Below, piece by piece: positions 54,467 to 63,052 of a stretch of DNA of 64,000 nucleotides. The position numbers and the translations under genes were made by a program. Source of the stretch: Paenibacillus sp. TCA20. GTDB lineage: Bacteria; Bacillota; Bacilli; Paenibacillales; Paenibacillaceae. Where the stretch lies: contig NZ_BBIW01000006.1 in the NCBI RefSeq assembly GCF_000732325.1, forward strand, positions 248,001 to 312,000, written 5' to 3'. Under the pieces are notes generated by a model, which worked only from the letters and a program-made list of their open reading frames with translations, had not been told where the DNA came from and did no database searches. Every line of letters starts with the position of its first letter. Position 1 is the first letter of the stretch.

Positions 54467-54913
54467 ATGAATGAAGCAAACTTCACTCCTCCTCACCTGT
54501 CCAAACCGGAGGAACGGCTCGGTCTGCTGCTATGGTTCCGGCTGTCCCGCATCTATAACCATAACATCCGGGAAAATAATCAGCATTTGAAGGCCTGGAA
54601 TTTATCAACAGCTCAATTCGACGTCCTTGTTCAGGTGGGCACTGAGGAGCGGATGTCACAGCAGGAGCTGGCGAACAAGCTGCTTGTTACTAAGGGCAAT
54701 ATTACTCAGCTATTGAGTAAGATGGAGGATTTAGGTCTGATTCAACGGGAAACAGACTGGAAGACCAAATATGTATCTCTTACCGATCAAGGCAGAGCAT
54801 TATATGAAGAGGTTGTGCCAGCACAAGAGCAATTCCAAGCATCCCAATTCAGCAAACTAAGTAAAGACGAGCGTAAGGAGCTGCTTAAGCTGCTCAAGAA
54901 GCTGCAAGACTAA
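54467..54913 (+). CDS. MarR-family regulator (MhqR-like)
   Basis: 148 residues, typical length. The winged helix is MSQQELANKLLVTKGNITQLLSKMEDLGLIQRE with wing WKTKYVSLTDQG. Bacillus MhqR represses ring-cleavage dioxygenases and quinone reductases and is inactivated by quinones and catechols. The gene is 72 bases upstream of just such a dioxygenase and is preceded by two matching palindromes. GAAGGAGG lies before the ATG. Confidence 0.88.
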   Translation: MNEANFTPPHLSKPEERLGLLLWFRLSRIYNHNIRENNQHLKAWNLSTAQFDVLVQVGTEERMSQQELANKLLVTKGNITQLLSKMEDLGLIQRETDWKTKYVSLTDQGRALYEEVVPAQEQFQASQFSKLSKDERKELLKLLKKLQD

Positions 54914-54984
54914 CTGCTCATCTGCGTGTATTCTGGCGGATTTTTTATAAATTACAATGTAAATTATGGGGAGGTTATCTTATT

Positions 54985-55971
54985 ATGACGGAACTCGCTG
55001 CAATCAAAGGAATCCATCATGTATCTGCGCTTACAGCCAAGGCACCAGAAAATTTCGAGTTTTACACCAAGACCCTAGGTCTGCGTCTCATCAAAAAAAC
55101 GGTGAATCAAGACGACAATTCGATGTATCATCTATTCTACGGCGATGAAAAAGGAAATCCCGGTACCGAGCTGACCTTCTTCGAAATGCCAAATGCGGGA
55201 CAAACACGCACAGGGACGAACAGTATTTCGGCCACCTCTCTCCGGGTGCCCAGCGATGCCTCCCTTGCTTATTGGAAGCAGCGTTTTGAGGAACTCGAGG
55301 TCGATCATGATGAGATTACGGAACGCGCTGGACGCAAGACACTGGCTTTTCGTGATTTTGAACAGCAGCGCCTCATTCTTGTCTCCGATGAGCATAATGA
55401 AGGGGTCGCCGGCGGAGTACCTTGGGAGAAGAGTGTCATTCCTCAGGAGCATGCCATTGTAGGACTCGGACCCGTGCAGCTGACCGTAGAACAAGGCGAG
55501 CATACAGCAGCTGTACTGATCGAAGTGCTGGGCTTCCGTCACAAAGGAAGTTATCCTTCTAATGTGCCTGGTCAACCGGATATTGAGGTATACGAGGTTG
55601 GGGAAGGCGGCAGCGGTACGGAAATTCATATTGAAGAAAGAACGGATCTGCCGGTTGAACGTCCCGGACGCGGAAGTGTACACCATGTAGCTCTGCGTGT
55701 AGAGAATGAAGATCAATTGAAGGCGTGGATCCCTCGTATCAACAGCTATGGCTTTCCGAATTCCGGATTTGTGGATCGATTCTATTTCAGATCCCTGTAC
55801 TTCCGTGAAGGTAACCGCATCCTGTTCGAGCTGGCTACGGATGGTCCGGGCTTTGATACGGATGAGGATATTCTCCATCTGGGAGAATCTCTAGCCCTTC
55901 CGCCTTTCCTTGAAGAAAGTCGCGGTGTGATTGAGAAGATGCTGAAACCGCTGAATACCCAACAATCTTAA
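54985..55971 (+). CDS. Ring-cleaving dioxygenase, vicinal oxygen chelate fold (MhqO/MhqA type)
   Basis: 328 residues. Two VOC modules: GIHHVSALTAKAPENFEFYTKTLGLRLI near the start provides the first metal His, GSVHHVALRV (about residue 230) the second, and the Glu in NRILFELATDGPGF the third. The family opens hydroquinone or catechol rings using Fe(II) and O2, detoxifying quinones. GGGGAGG is upstream of the ATG. Expected to be repressed by the MarR protein upstream. Confidence 0.92.
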   Translation: MTELAAIKGIHHVSALTAKAPENFEFYTKTLGLRLIKKTVNQDDNSMYHLFYGDEKGNPGTELTFFEMPNAGQTRTGTNSISATSLRVPSDASLAYWKQRFEELEVDHDEITERAGRKTLAFRDFEQQRLILVSDEHNEGVAGGVPWEKSVIPQEHAIVGLGPVQLTVEQGEHTAAVLIEVLGFRHKGSYPSNVPGQPDIEVYEVGEGGSGTEIHIEERTDLPVERPGRGSVHHVALRVENEDQLKAWIPRINSYGFPNSGFVDRFYFRSLYFREGNRILFELATDGPGFDTDEDILHLGESLALPPFLEESRGVIEKMLKPLNTQQS

Positions 55972-56276
55972 AATAGTTAAGAGTTATACGCAGCCAATGC
56001 ACCAAGGCATATTAACCAGTTATATGGTTGATGTGCCTTTTTTCCAAACATCTCTGTCTCTCTCCTCTGTGGACATCTTATATTCATTGAGTGTGAACGC
56101 CTAGTCCTGTCCAATTCACTGCGCACTGCATATAATAATAGGAACAAAGTCGACCCTATCTGCTTTTTTGTGAAAATCTTGGATACTTTGAGGTATACTA
56201 GTAGTGCTTGTTTGCAATCCAGTGATGTACACCCCGGCAAGCACATCATAACCGTTTCCTATTGGAGGGAATAAAA
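55972..56276. other. Spacer between dioxygenase and aspA
   Basis: Holds the dioxygenase terminator (56004-56043), a -10-like TATACT (56194-56199) and a 7-bp stem GTGCTTG/CAAGCAC (56204-56244) in the probable aspA leader. Nothing else seen. Confidence 0.5.
56004..56043 (+). terminator. Terminator after the dioxygenase gene
   Basis: AAGGCA and TGCCTT with inner AACCA/TGGTT pairing, followed by T6. Confidence 0.8.
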
Positions 56277-57698
56277 GTGTCAGGATTAATTAGAACTGAA
56301 AAAGATTTTATCGGCGAAAAAGCCATCCCTGAGAATGCCTATTACGGTATCCAAACGATGCGCGCCGTCGAGAATTTCCCGATCACAGGAGTTCCTATTG
56401 AAAAGGAATTGATCACTGCATTAGCTGCTGTCAAAAAAGCTGCTGCTGCGGCCAACATGGATTTAAAAATGCTTCCTCAGCCGATCGGCAGTGCCATCAT
56501 TACCGCTGCTGAAGAAGTCATGAAAGGCCAGCACCTTGATCATTTCATCGTCGATTCCATTCAAGGCGGCGCCGGCACCTCGATCAATATGAATATGAAT
56601 GAAGTTCTCGCAAATCGCGGTCTCGAGCTGCTTAATCAAAATAAAGGCGACTACTTCCATTGCAATCCTAACAATCATGTAAATATGTCCCAATCGACCA
56701 ATGATGCCATTCCAACAGCTCTCCGTATTGCAGCTTATCGCCTTAGCGAGCATCTGCTGGGTACGATGAAGGAGCTTGCAGAGGGCTTTAAACGTAAAGA
56801 GAAAGAATTCGACGATGTCGTTAAAGTCGGGCGCACCCATTTGCAGGATGCGGTTCCGATTAAGCTCGGACAAGAATTTGGCGCTTATGCGAGAGTACTC
56901 ACTCGTGATATCGAACGGCTCGATCATGCAACCAAACGTCTACTCTCTATTAATCTTGGAGCGACCGCTGTTGGTACAGGACTAAACGCCAAAGTTGAAT
57001 ATATCGAAAAGGTAACCAGCCACCTGGCACAAATCACCGGACTCCCCCTCTATACAGCGGAGGATCTGGTGGATGCTACCCAAAATACAGACAGTTATCT
57101 TGAACTCTCGGCAGCTCTCAAGGTCTGTGCCGTGAACATGTCCAAGATCTGCAATGATATTCGTATGATGGCTTCAGGACCAAGAGCGGGATTCTCCGAG
57201 CTGCTCCTGCCGCCGAGACAACCAGGCTCCTCCATTATGCCAGGCAAGGTAAACCCGGTCATGGCCGAAGTGATGAACCAGATCTCGTTCCAGATCATCG
57301 GTAACGATCATACCATTGCGCTGGCCTGTGAAGCGGGTCAATTCGAGCTGAATGTCATGGGACCGGTCATCGCCTTTAATCTGCTTCAATCTCTGAAAAT
57401 CATGAATAATGGCATGAGTGCCTTCCATGACTTCCTGGTGAAGGATTTAGAGGCCAATCGCAAACGAATCAAAGAAGTGCTCGATCAAAGCTTCAGCATG
57501 ATTACCGCACTGAATCCACATCTCGGATATGATGTAGCGGCCGGTGTCATTAAGGAAGCTCTGCGTACAGGCTCCACCATCACGGCCATTATTCTGGAAC
57601 GCGGACTGCTGACCCTGGAGGAACTGGATGAAATTCTTCATCCAGAACAAATGACGACACCCGGCATTGCCGGAGAACGTTTCCTGCATATGAATTAA
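56277..57698 (+). CDS. aspA: Aspartate ammonia-lyase
   Basis: 473 residues. Converts L-aspartate to fumarate and ammonia. The fumarase/aspartase signature GSSIMPGKVNP is present near residue 320, with GRTHLQDAVPIKLGQEF (about 190) and NMNEVLANR. N-terminal FIGEKAIPENAYYGIQT distinguishes aspartase from fumarase C. The start is GTG at 56277, eight bases after GGAGGGA; the frame is open from a TTG five codons earlier that overlaps the binding site. A stem in the leader may influence expression. Links aspartate to the citrate cycle, next to proline dehydrogenase. Confidence 0.95.
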   Translation: MSGLIRTEKDFIGEKAIPENAYYGIQTMRAVENFPITGVPIEKELITALAAVKKAAAAANMDLKMLPQPIGSAIITAAEEVMKGQHLDHFIVDSIQGGAGTSINMNMNEVLANRGLELLNQNKGDYFHCNPNNHVNMSQSTNDAIPTALRIAAYRLSEHLLGTMKELAEGFKRKEKEFDDVVKVGRTHLQDAVPIKLGQEFGAYARVLTRDIERLDHATKRLLSINLGATAVGTGLNAKVEYIEKVTSHLAQITGLPLYTAEDLVDATQNTDSYLELSAALKVCAVNMSKICNDIRMMASGPRAGFSELLLPPRQPGSSIMPGKVNPVMAEVMNQISFQIIGNDHTIALACEAGQFELNVMGPVIAFNLLQSLKIMNNGMSAFHDFLVKDLEANRKRIKEVLDQSFSMITALNPHLGYDVAAGVIKEALRTGSTITAIILERGLLTLEELDEILHPEQMTTPGIAGERFLHMN

Positions 57699-57751
57699 TC
57701 CACAGCTATACCCCGTCTTCCTTTCGAACGACGAACTGGACGACAAGTTTA

Positions 57752-57792
57752 AATAAGTCGTGTTCTCACTTACGAGAATACGGCTTATTTTC
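57752..57792 (+). terminator. Terminator after aspA
   Basis: AAATAAGTCGTGTTCTC and GAGAATACGGCTTATTT pair over about 15 bp with a 6-base loop; TCC follows. Confidence 0.75.
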
Positions 57793-57861
57793 CGTATTGG
57801 ATTGTTATTTAAGCCCTCTTCTCCCCATACATATGATTAGGAGAGAAGGGAGATATCGCCC

Positions 57862-58785
57862 ATGATAACTACGAACGAGCTGTATCGAAAAACGCTACTT
57901 ACGATTGCCGGCAATCCACGTATTGAACGGCTTACGATAAAATACGGAAGATCGCTCGCGAGACGATTTATTGCCAGTGAACACTTGGATGGTGCTCTTA
58001 CGGAAGTGCGGAAACTAAATGAAATTGGAATCATGGCTACTCTGGATCATCTTGGCGAGGGCATTCAGCAGCTGGAACAGGCAACAGGCTACCGGGATGA
58101 GTACATTCGTCTCATCGAAGGGATATCGAAGAGCAAGGTTCAATCCAACGTTTCTTTGAAACCAACCCAGATGGGGCTCGCGCTGGATCCGGAAGCATGC
58201 TACCAGAATATTCGGGCTGTCGCTCGCGAGGCTAAGTATCATCGTAATTTTGTCAGGATTGATATGGAGGATTCGCCTTACACTGAAGCGACTCTTCAAA
58301 TCGTTGAGAGACTTCATCGCGAGGGGCTCACCAATGTCGGTACTGTAATCCAGGCCTATCTGTTTCGGACGGAAGCGGATGTACAGCATTGTATTGAGCA
58401 CCATATTCCACTTCGCCTGGTTAAGGGCGCCTACAAAGAACCTGCTGCCATCGCTTATCAAAATGCAAAGGATGTACGCAGCCAGTTTGAGCGTATCATT
58501 CAGCTGCATCTGGATCAGGACGTTTATACGGCAATTGCTTCGCATGATGATCGGATCATTCAATTTACGAAGAGATACGCAGCGGAGCATAGCATTTCCA
58601 AGGAACGATTTGAATTTCAGATGCTCTACGGGCTGAGAATGCAGGAACAAGAACGGCTGGCGGCCGAAGGTTATCGGGTAAGATGCTATGTACCCTATGG
58701 GACGATGTGGTACCCGTATTATACGAGGCGGCTTGCGGAGAAGCCGGGCAATTTAATGCTGGTGTTGAAGAATATGGGCAGGTGA
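57862..58785 (+). CDS. Proline dehydrogenase
   Basis: 307 residues, the monofunctional Bacillus/Paenibacillus size. Oxidises L-proline to pyrroline-5-carboxylate with FAD. The TIM-barrel marks are SNVSLKPTQMGL, FVRIDMEDSPYT, VIQAYLFRTEAD, LRLVKGAYKE and the C-terminal YVPYGTMWYPYYTRRLAE that binds proline. GAAGGGAG precedes the ATG. No pyrroline-5-carboxylate dehydrogenase gene is adjacent. Confidence 0.94.
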   Translation: MITTNELYRKTLLTIAGNPRIERLTIKYGRSLARRFIASEHLDGALTEVRKLNEIGIMATLDHLGEGIQQLEQATGYRDEYIRLIEGISKSKVQSNVSLKPTQMGLALDPEACYQNIRAVAREAKYHRNFVRIDMEDSPYTEATLQIVERLHREGLTNVGTVIQAYLFRTEADVQHCIEHHIPLRLVKGAYKEPAAIAYQNAKDVRSQFERIIQLHLDQDVYTAIASHDDRIIQFTKRYAAEHSISKERFEFQMLYGLRMQEQERLAAEGYRVRCYVPYGTMWYPYYTRRLAEKPGNLMLVLKNMGR

Positions 58786-58826
58786 GGGTAAAAGATAAAT
58801 GCGAAAAGCGGAAAGATTAGTGTGGC

Positions 58827-58888
58827 GGCTCTATAAGTGAAAAGATACTTGCCGGCTGGCCTGGGGGGCTCTATAAGCGAATGTTCGT
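58827..58888 (+). repeat. ~62-bp repeat, copy 1
   Basis: Runs from GGCTCTATAAGTGAAAAGA through CTGGCCTGGGGGGCTC to GCGAATGTTCGT. The unit itself contains GGCTCTATAAG twice. Confidence 0.75.
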
Positions 58889-59148
58889 ACGATCGTTCTT
58901 GGATTGAAAAGCTTTGAATTATTCTAAGCGGTATTCTTTCCAATCCAAATACGAACGCTGTCGCTTCTACCGAATCATTTCGCTTACTGAGCCTGGGGGC
59001 CAGCTGGCTGGTTAGTACCCTTCCCTATTCTTCTCTTGGGGGATGGGCCTGTTAGGTGTCCGATGGTTTTATTTCATCGGACTCTTTGGCTTGGAGAGCT
59101 CGCTGGGGCTTAATCTGGAAGTGGAAAGATGGCTGTGGCTGGCCTTGG

Positions 59149-59212
59149 GGGCTCTTTAAGTGAAAAGAAACTTGCGGGCTGGCCTGGGGGGCTCTATAAG
59201 CGAATGTTCGTC
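59149..59212 (+). repeat. ~62-bp repeat, copy 2
   Basis: Same order as copy 1 with few changes (CTCTTTAAGTGAAAAGAAA, CTTGCGGGCTGGCCTGGGGG, ATAAGCGAATGTTCGT). Confidence 0.75.
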
Positions 59213-59266
59213 CGCTCATTCTTGGACGGGGCCATGTATGTCTAGTCTTCATCGGACTCTATACTA

Positions 59267-59769
59267 TTAATTCGTATAATGTCCTTTATATAACCATTGT
59301 CCATCAACTAATTCAAAATGCATATATATAGCCACGTGTCCTTCATGGTAAACATTAGCGAGAAATACTTCGACTTCATTTTCATTCGTTTGATGATATC
59401 CCCGGTATTCTAAATTGCCTATTTCAATAGAGGACAACATCGAAACATCCTGCTTGTGGTCATCGTCTTTTAGTGTATAAGTTTCTTCCTGCTCGTCGAA
59501 CTCCATTGTAGGAACAGAAAGGGATTCTAGGGTTACATAATCTTTGTTATTCATCGCACCAATAATCTTAAAAGACGCATTCAGTGTTCCTCTAATCACA
59601 TTCATATGTTTCTCAGAAGGAGCCATTTTAGAAGCGTCAAGCTCTTCTATTAGTTGTTGATTCTCGGTCTGTAAATCTTGAATTAGTGCTTCGTCACTGG
59701 TGATACTTCACTATTACTACAAGCAGATAAGATAAATACAATAAATAACATAAAATATATTTTATTCAT
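59267..59769 (-). pseudogene. Frameshifted lipoprotein gene
   Basis: AAAAGGAGG precedes an ATG at 59769 that opens MNKIYFMLFIVFILSACSNS, a lipoprotein signal, but this frame stops after 28 codons. One base shifted, the frame SDEALIQDLQTENQQLIEEL (coiled coil) runs on into the 119-residue ORF 59267-59626, which is an NTF2-like beta-rich domain (NEVEVFLANVYHEGHVAIY and FELVDGQWLYKGHY). A single-base deletion near 59697-59703 would explain it. Either a true pseudogene, a phase-variable gene or a sequence error. Confidence 0.7.
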
Positions 59770-60092
59770 GATTTACCTCCTTTTCAAAAACAATAACAGA
59801 CACTAAACAAAAAGGATGAAGAATTTGTAAGTTCTTCATCCTTTTTGTTTTTTAAAAATACATGATCTAAACTCAATGAACTCATTGTTTTGACGCTAGC
59901 ATCATTGTCAGCTTGTATCTGAACGCCTGAATAAAATGGTATTGAGTCTTAATTAATTATGATCTGCAGCTAACATAAATCTCTGATTAAATTTATTAAT
60001 AACTTTCATAATGTAAGCAAGGAGTAGTATGCTTAACAGGATCATGTACATATAAGAACGACCTACGCTCCATGAATCCAATATAGAATAGG
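59770..60092. other. 323-bp spacer upstream of the AbrB-family gene
   Basis: Holds a strong terminator (59809-59852) that ends no visible gene, and AT-rich DNA. An 8-codon frame MLNRIMYI after AAGGAG (about 60031-60057) is too short to judge. Confidence 0.5.
59809..59852. terminator. Stand-alone bidirectional terminator
   Basis: AAAAAGGATGAAGAA and TTCTTCATCCTTTTT form a 15-bp stem with T-runs on both strands. It lies upstream of both flanking genes, so it is either a leader element or left over from a lost gene. Confidence 0.85.
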
Positions 60093-61235
60093 ATGATCTT
60101 CGCTATGCAAGGCATATTACGTAAGCATAAAACGGCACGCCTGTGCCTAACACTGCTCACTGCTCTACTCGGCGGCTGGGTTTTTGCTCTGCTTCACATT
60201 CCGCTCTCCTGGCTGCTGGGTCCAATGGTATTTGTACTGATCGGCTCTAGTAAATGGGCAGCCCAGTTTGAGTGGAACGCCTCCCTGCGAAATACAGGAA
60301 TGATCATCGTTGCCTATACGATGGGCTTGTCCTTCACTCTCTCTGCGATTAAGGAAATTACCAGGCATCTGCCGACGATGCTCCTTATGACGGTGCTGTT
60401 ACTCCTGTTGTGTGCTGGCATGGCCGTTATTTTGTCCCGACTGACGCGAACCGATTTCTTGACGATGCTGATGGGCAGCATCCCTGGCGGCTTAAGCCAG
60501 GTCGTTACCCTTGCGGAAGAAACCAAAGGGGTTAATGTCACGATCGTTACCGTTATGCAGGTCATTCGTTTATTTACCATCATCATATCCGTTCCCGCCC
60601 TGCTCTTCAGCCCTATTATTGGTCAGACTCATGAGCATTCAGGTTCAGATGGTGCTGGTCTCAGTGAAGGAGCTGCTGCGATAATGGGCAGCGGTCAAAG
60701 TATTATTTTGAACTATGGACTGTATGCTGTGGTCTGTATTGTGTGTGCTTGGGGAGCCAAGCAATTAAAATTCCCAACTGCGCCGCTGCTCGGCCCCATG
60801 ATCGGAACCGCATTGCTGCAAATGACGGGTCTAATTGGCCCTATTCTGCCTCCTGCGGCTATTAACGGAGCTCAAGTGCTTATTGGTGCATATCTTGGTT
60901 TGCTGCTCAAGCCCGGTCAGTTTACGCAGAGATTTAAAATTCTGTCCCTTTCCATTACTTCGAGTCTGCTGCTTGTCACTGGCGCGGCAATACTTAGCTT
61001 CTTATTGTCTGTGTTTAGTTCTGTCAGTCTTCCAACTGCGCTGCTCAGCCTGGCCCCTGGAGGAATGGATCAAATGAGTATTATGGCGCATGAGATCGGT
61101 GCAGATCTGTCCATCGTTGCTGTCTATCAGTTGTTCCGTCTGCTGTTTATTTTTTTTGCAGTTCCTCCCGTACTGAGAATGATCATAAGCTATGTACACA
61201 AAAGGAACCGTCTAGTGACCGAGGAGCATCTTTAA
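60093..61235 (+). CDS. AbrB-family (duplication) integral membrane protein
   Basis: 380 residues with about ten membrane helices in two homologous halves. GSIPGGLSQVVTLAEE and SLAPGGMDQMSIMAHEIGAD are the duplicated PGG signatures of the AbrB (PF05145) membrane family, unrelated to the AbrB transcription factor. Function is not settled; an ammonia-monooxygenase link in old annotation is unsupported. Start is ATG 60093 or 60105, neither with a strong site. The 3' end overlaps the convergent pxpC by 24 bp. Confidence 0.85.
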   Translation: MIFAMQGILRKHKTARLCLTLLTALLGGWVFALLHIPLSWLLGPMVFVLIGSSKWAAQFEWNASLRNTGMIIVAYTMGLSFTLSAIKEITRHLPTMLLMTVLLLLLCAGMAVILSRLTRTDFLTMLMGSIPGGLSQVVTLAEETKGVNVTIVTVMQVIRLFTIIISVPALLFSPIIGQTHEHSGSDGAGLSEGAAAIMGSGQSIILNYGLYAVVCIVCAWGAKQLKFPTAPLLGPMIGTALLQMTGLIGPILPPAAINGAQVLIGAYLGLLLKPGQFTQRFKILSLSITSSLLLVTGAAILSFLLSVFSSVSLPTALLSLAPGGMDQMSIMAHEIGADLSIVAVYQLFRLLFIFFAVPPVLRMIISYVHKRNRLVTEEHL

Positions 61236-62240
61236 TTGGATGGCATTTCTAAGCTGATTCATTTGGATCTCCTTCATAATCAGAAGGGTCTCCGCTTCCT
61301 GCACACGGATGAGGCGAAAGGACAGATGAGCTCCTGGAGGAAGCTGGGCAAGGAGTCCGAGATCTACACTTGCGACCTGCGCTATTCGCGGATATCCTCC
61401 CGTGGTCTGCCGGTCAGCCAGCAGCACAATAGGTTCTCCCACTGGCGGCAGCTGAATGGTCCCTTCACTTACCCCCTCCGAGAGGAGTTCGAGTTCACCT
61501 TGAAGTTCCAAGGGGCCCTCCGTGCCTCGAAGCCGGTATCCCATCCGATCTGAGCTTGGTTCAATTACATATTTCTGTTGTTCAAATCTGTTCTGACTAC
61601 GCGCTGACATCCATGTATAATGATATCCTTCCACGACCCTGATGACATTGACTCGGGAATAAATAAGAGACGGATCGGCGAACCAAGATGTTGTAACATA
61701 CCCGCTATGCTCCTCTCCTATATCAGCTATTATCTGCTCAAGCAAACGACTGCGTACTCCAGGTTTATGAATGGAGATCGTATCTCCTGACTGCAGCATC
61801 CTGCCCGAATAACCGCCCAGCTCACCTCTTACATAAGTACTCCGACTTCCCATAAGAACAGGAACATCCATCCCCCCGGCAGCGGCAATGTAGGCCCTGC
61901 ACCCTCTCTTGCTAGAATAATCGGGGCCTCTGAATTTGATCCTGCTTCCTTCGTTTATAAAAAGCGGCCTCCACAACGGCAAGGCCTCACCGTCCATGAC
62001 CGGTTTAAGGTCCCCTCCGCAAATGGCAATCAGACCCGAGTGCTCCATTCTGAATTCAGCTCCGGATAAAGTCACCTCCAGCACTGCGTCTGTCTCTTCA
62101 TTACCCACGAGCATATTCGCGATTCTGGCCGCATCCTTGTCCATGGCACCTGACACAGGAACACCGTATTTTTGAAATCCCCATCTGCCCAAGTCCTGTA
62201 CTGTCGTCAGCATCCCGGGCTTTATCACACGAATACTCAC
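61212..62240 (-). CDS. pxpC: 5-oxoprolinase subunit C (biotin-dependent carboxyltransferase fold)
   Basis: 342 residues. PxpC with PxpA and PxpB cleaves 5-oxoproline to glutamate using ATP. Visible marks: GVPVSGAMDKDAARIANMLVGN at the start, AVLEVTLSGAEF and QTTGGYPRIAQVASVDLGLLAQL. The GTG start overlaps the pxpB stop by three bases, with GGAGG upstream. Its 3' end overlaps the convergent AbrB-family gene. In Bacillus the homologue was called KipA. Confidence 0.93.
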   Translation of the reverse strand: MSIRVIKPGMLTTVQDLGRWGFQKYGVPVSGAMDKDAARIANMLVGNEETDAVLEVTLSGAEFRMEHSGLIAICGGDLKPVMDGEALPLWRPLFINEGSRIKFRGPDYSSKRGCRAYIAAAGGMDVPVLMGSRSTYVRGELGGYSGRMLQSGDTISIHKPGVRSRLLEQIIADIGEEHSGYVTTSWFADPSLIYSRVNVIRVVEGYHYTWMSARSQNRFEQQKYVIEPSSDRMGYRLRGTEGPLELQGELELLSEGVSEGTIQLPPVGEPIVLLADRQTTGGYPRIAQVASVDLGLLAQLPPGAHLSFRLIRVQEAETLLIMKEIQMNQLRNAIQLKMLLGH

Positions 62241-63052
62241 CCTTCACCGCCTCCTTGAATAAATGGAAAATTACCGTTCATGGATTCACCGTACTCCTTC
62301 TCCGTTATGGCCCGAAATTTCACCCGATCTCCGGCTTGAAGCAAGGAGGGTTCCTTCTCCATCGGATTAAACAAGGACAGCGGCGTCCTGCCGATAATCT
62401 GCCATCCGCCAGGCGTAGACTGTGAGTACACACCTGTCTGCCCGCCCCCAATACCGACGCTTCCTGCCGGGATCTGCAAGCGAGGTGTGACTCTTCTTGG
62501 TACAGTAATACTCGAATTCATCCCGCCGAGATAAGGAAAGCCTGGTGAGAAGCCGATCATATATACCGTATACTCCGGAGCTGTATGCTCTCGGATCACT
62601 TCTTCAGCAGATAGTCCTGTATGACGTGAGACCTGCTCCAAGTCTGGGCCCGCTTCTCCTCCATACCATACGGGAATCGTAATCAATCTTGGCTCTTCAC
62701 GCTGAAGTGGAGCAGACTTGCCGAGCAGAGCCTTAACATAGCTCCTAACCCGCTGTGATGGGGAAATATACTTCCCACTTGGGCCGAACCCCTCGTCATA
62801 TAGAGGCTCAGACTTAAATGCCCCACTTGTGTCACGCATTACGACGATAGGGTCGTAATGAACGGTAATGCTAGAAAATGCAGGTACACATTCAAGCATG
62901 CCGGGAAAAGGCTGCGCCTCCAGCTGGATCAAGCATGTACGCACTTGCTCGTGAATAACGGGATCAATTCTTTGATCAAATGCAATAAGGATTGCTGAAT
63001 CACCCATCGAGACCATTTTTGGCTCTGTTAGCCGGGCCGGATACTGGTTCAT
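62237..63052 (-). CDS. pxpB: 5-oxoprolinase subunit B
   Basis: 271 residues, KipI-like allophanate hydrolase subunit 1 family. SMGDSAILIAFDQRID near the N-terminus, YMIGFSPGFPYLGGM (about residue 170), TPGGWQIIGRTPLSLF close to the end. Starts one base after the pxpA stop (TAAATG) with GGGGGAG upstream. Somewhat longer than the usual ~230-250 residues because of an insert (about residues 75-115). The Bacillus homologue KipI also inhibits the kinase KinA. Confidence 0.93.
   Translation of the reverse strand: MNQYPARLTEPKMVSMGDSAILIAFDQRIDPVIHEQVRTCLIQLEAQPFPGMLECVPAFSSITVHYDPIVVMRDTSGAFKSEPLYDEGFGPSGKYISPSQRVRSYVKALLGKSAPLQREEPRLITIPVWYGGEAGPDLEQVSRHTGLSAEEVIREHTAPEYTVYMIGFSPGFPYLGGMNSSITVPRRVTPRLQIPAGSVGIGGGQTGVYSQSTPGGWQIIGRTPLSLFNPMEKEPSLLQAGDRVKFRAITEKEYGESMNGNFPFIQGGGEG

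Larger units (their letters stand above)
58786..59266. other. 481-bp non-coding region with degenerate repeats
   Basis: Contains two copies of a ~62-bp GC-rich segment (58827-58888 and 59149-59212) and shorter GGGGGCTCTATAAG-type units. Long frames here are low-complexity and lack binding sites. Confidence 0.6.

Noticed and set aside
59052..59252. Minus-strand frame of 66 codons rich in Pro, Gln and Ser
   Set aside because: Low-complexity translation of the GC-rich repeat, no binding site.
60031..60057. 8-codon frame MLNRIMYI after AAGGAG upstream of the AbrB-family gene
   Set aside because: Too short to distinguish from chance; no hairpin nearby to make it a leader peptide.
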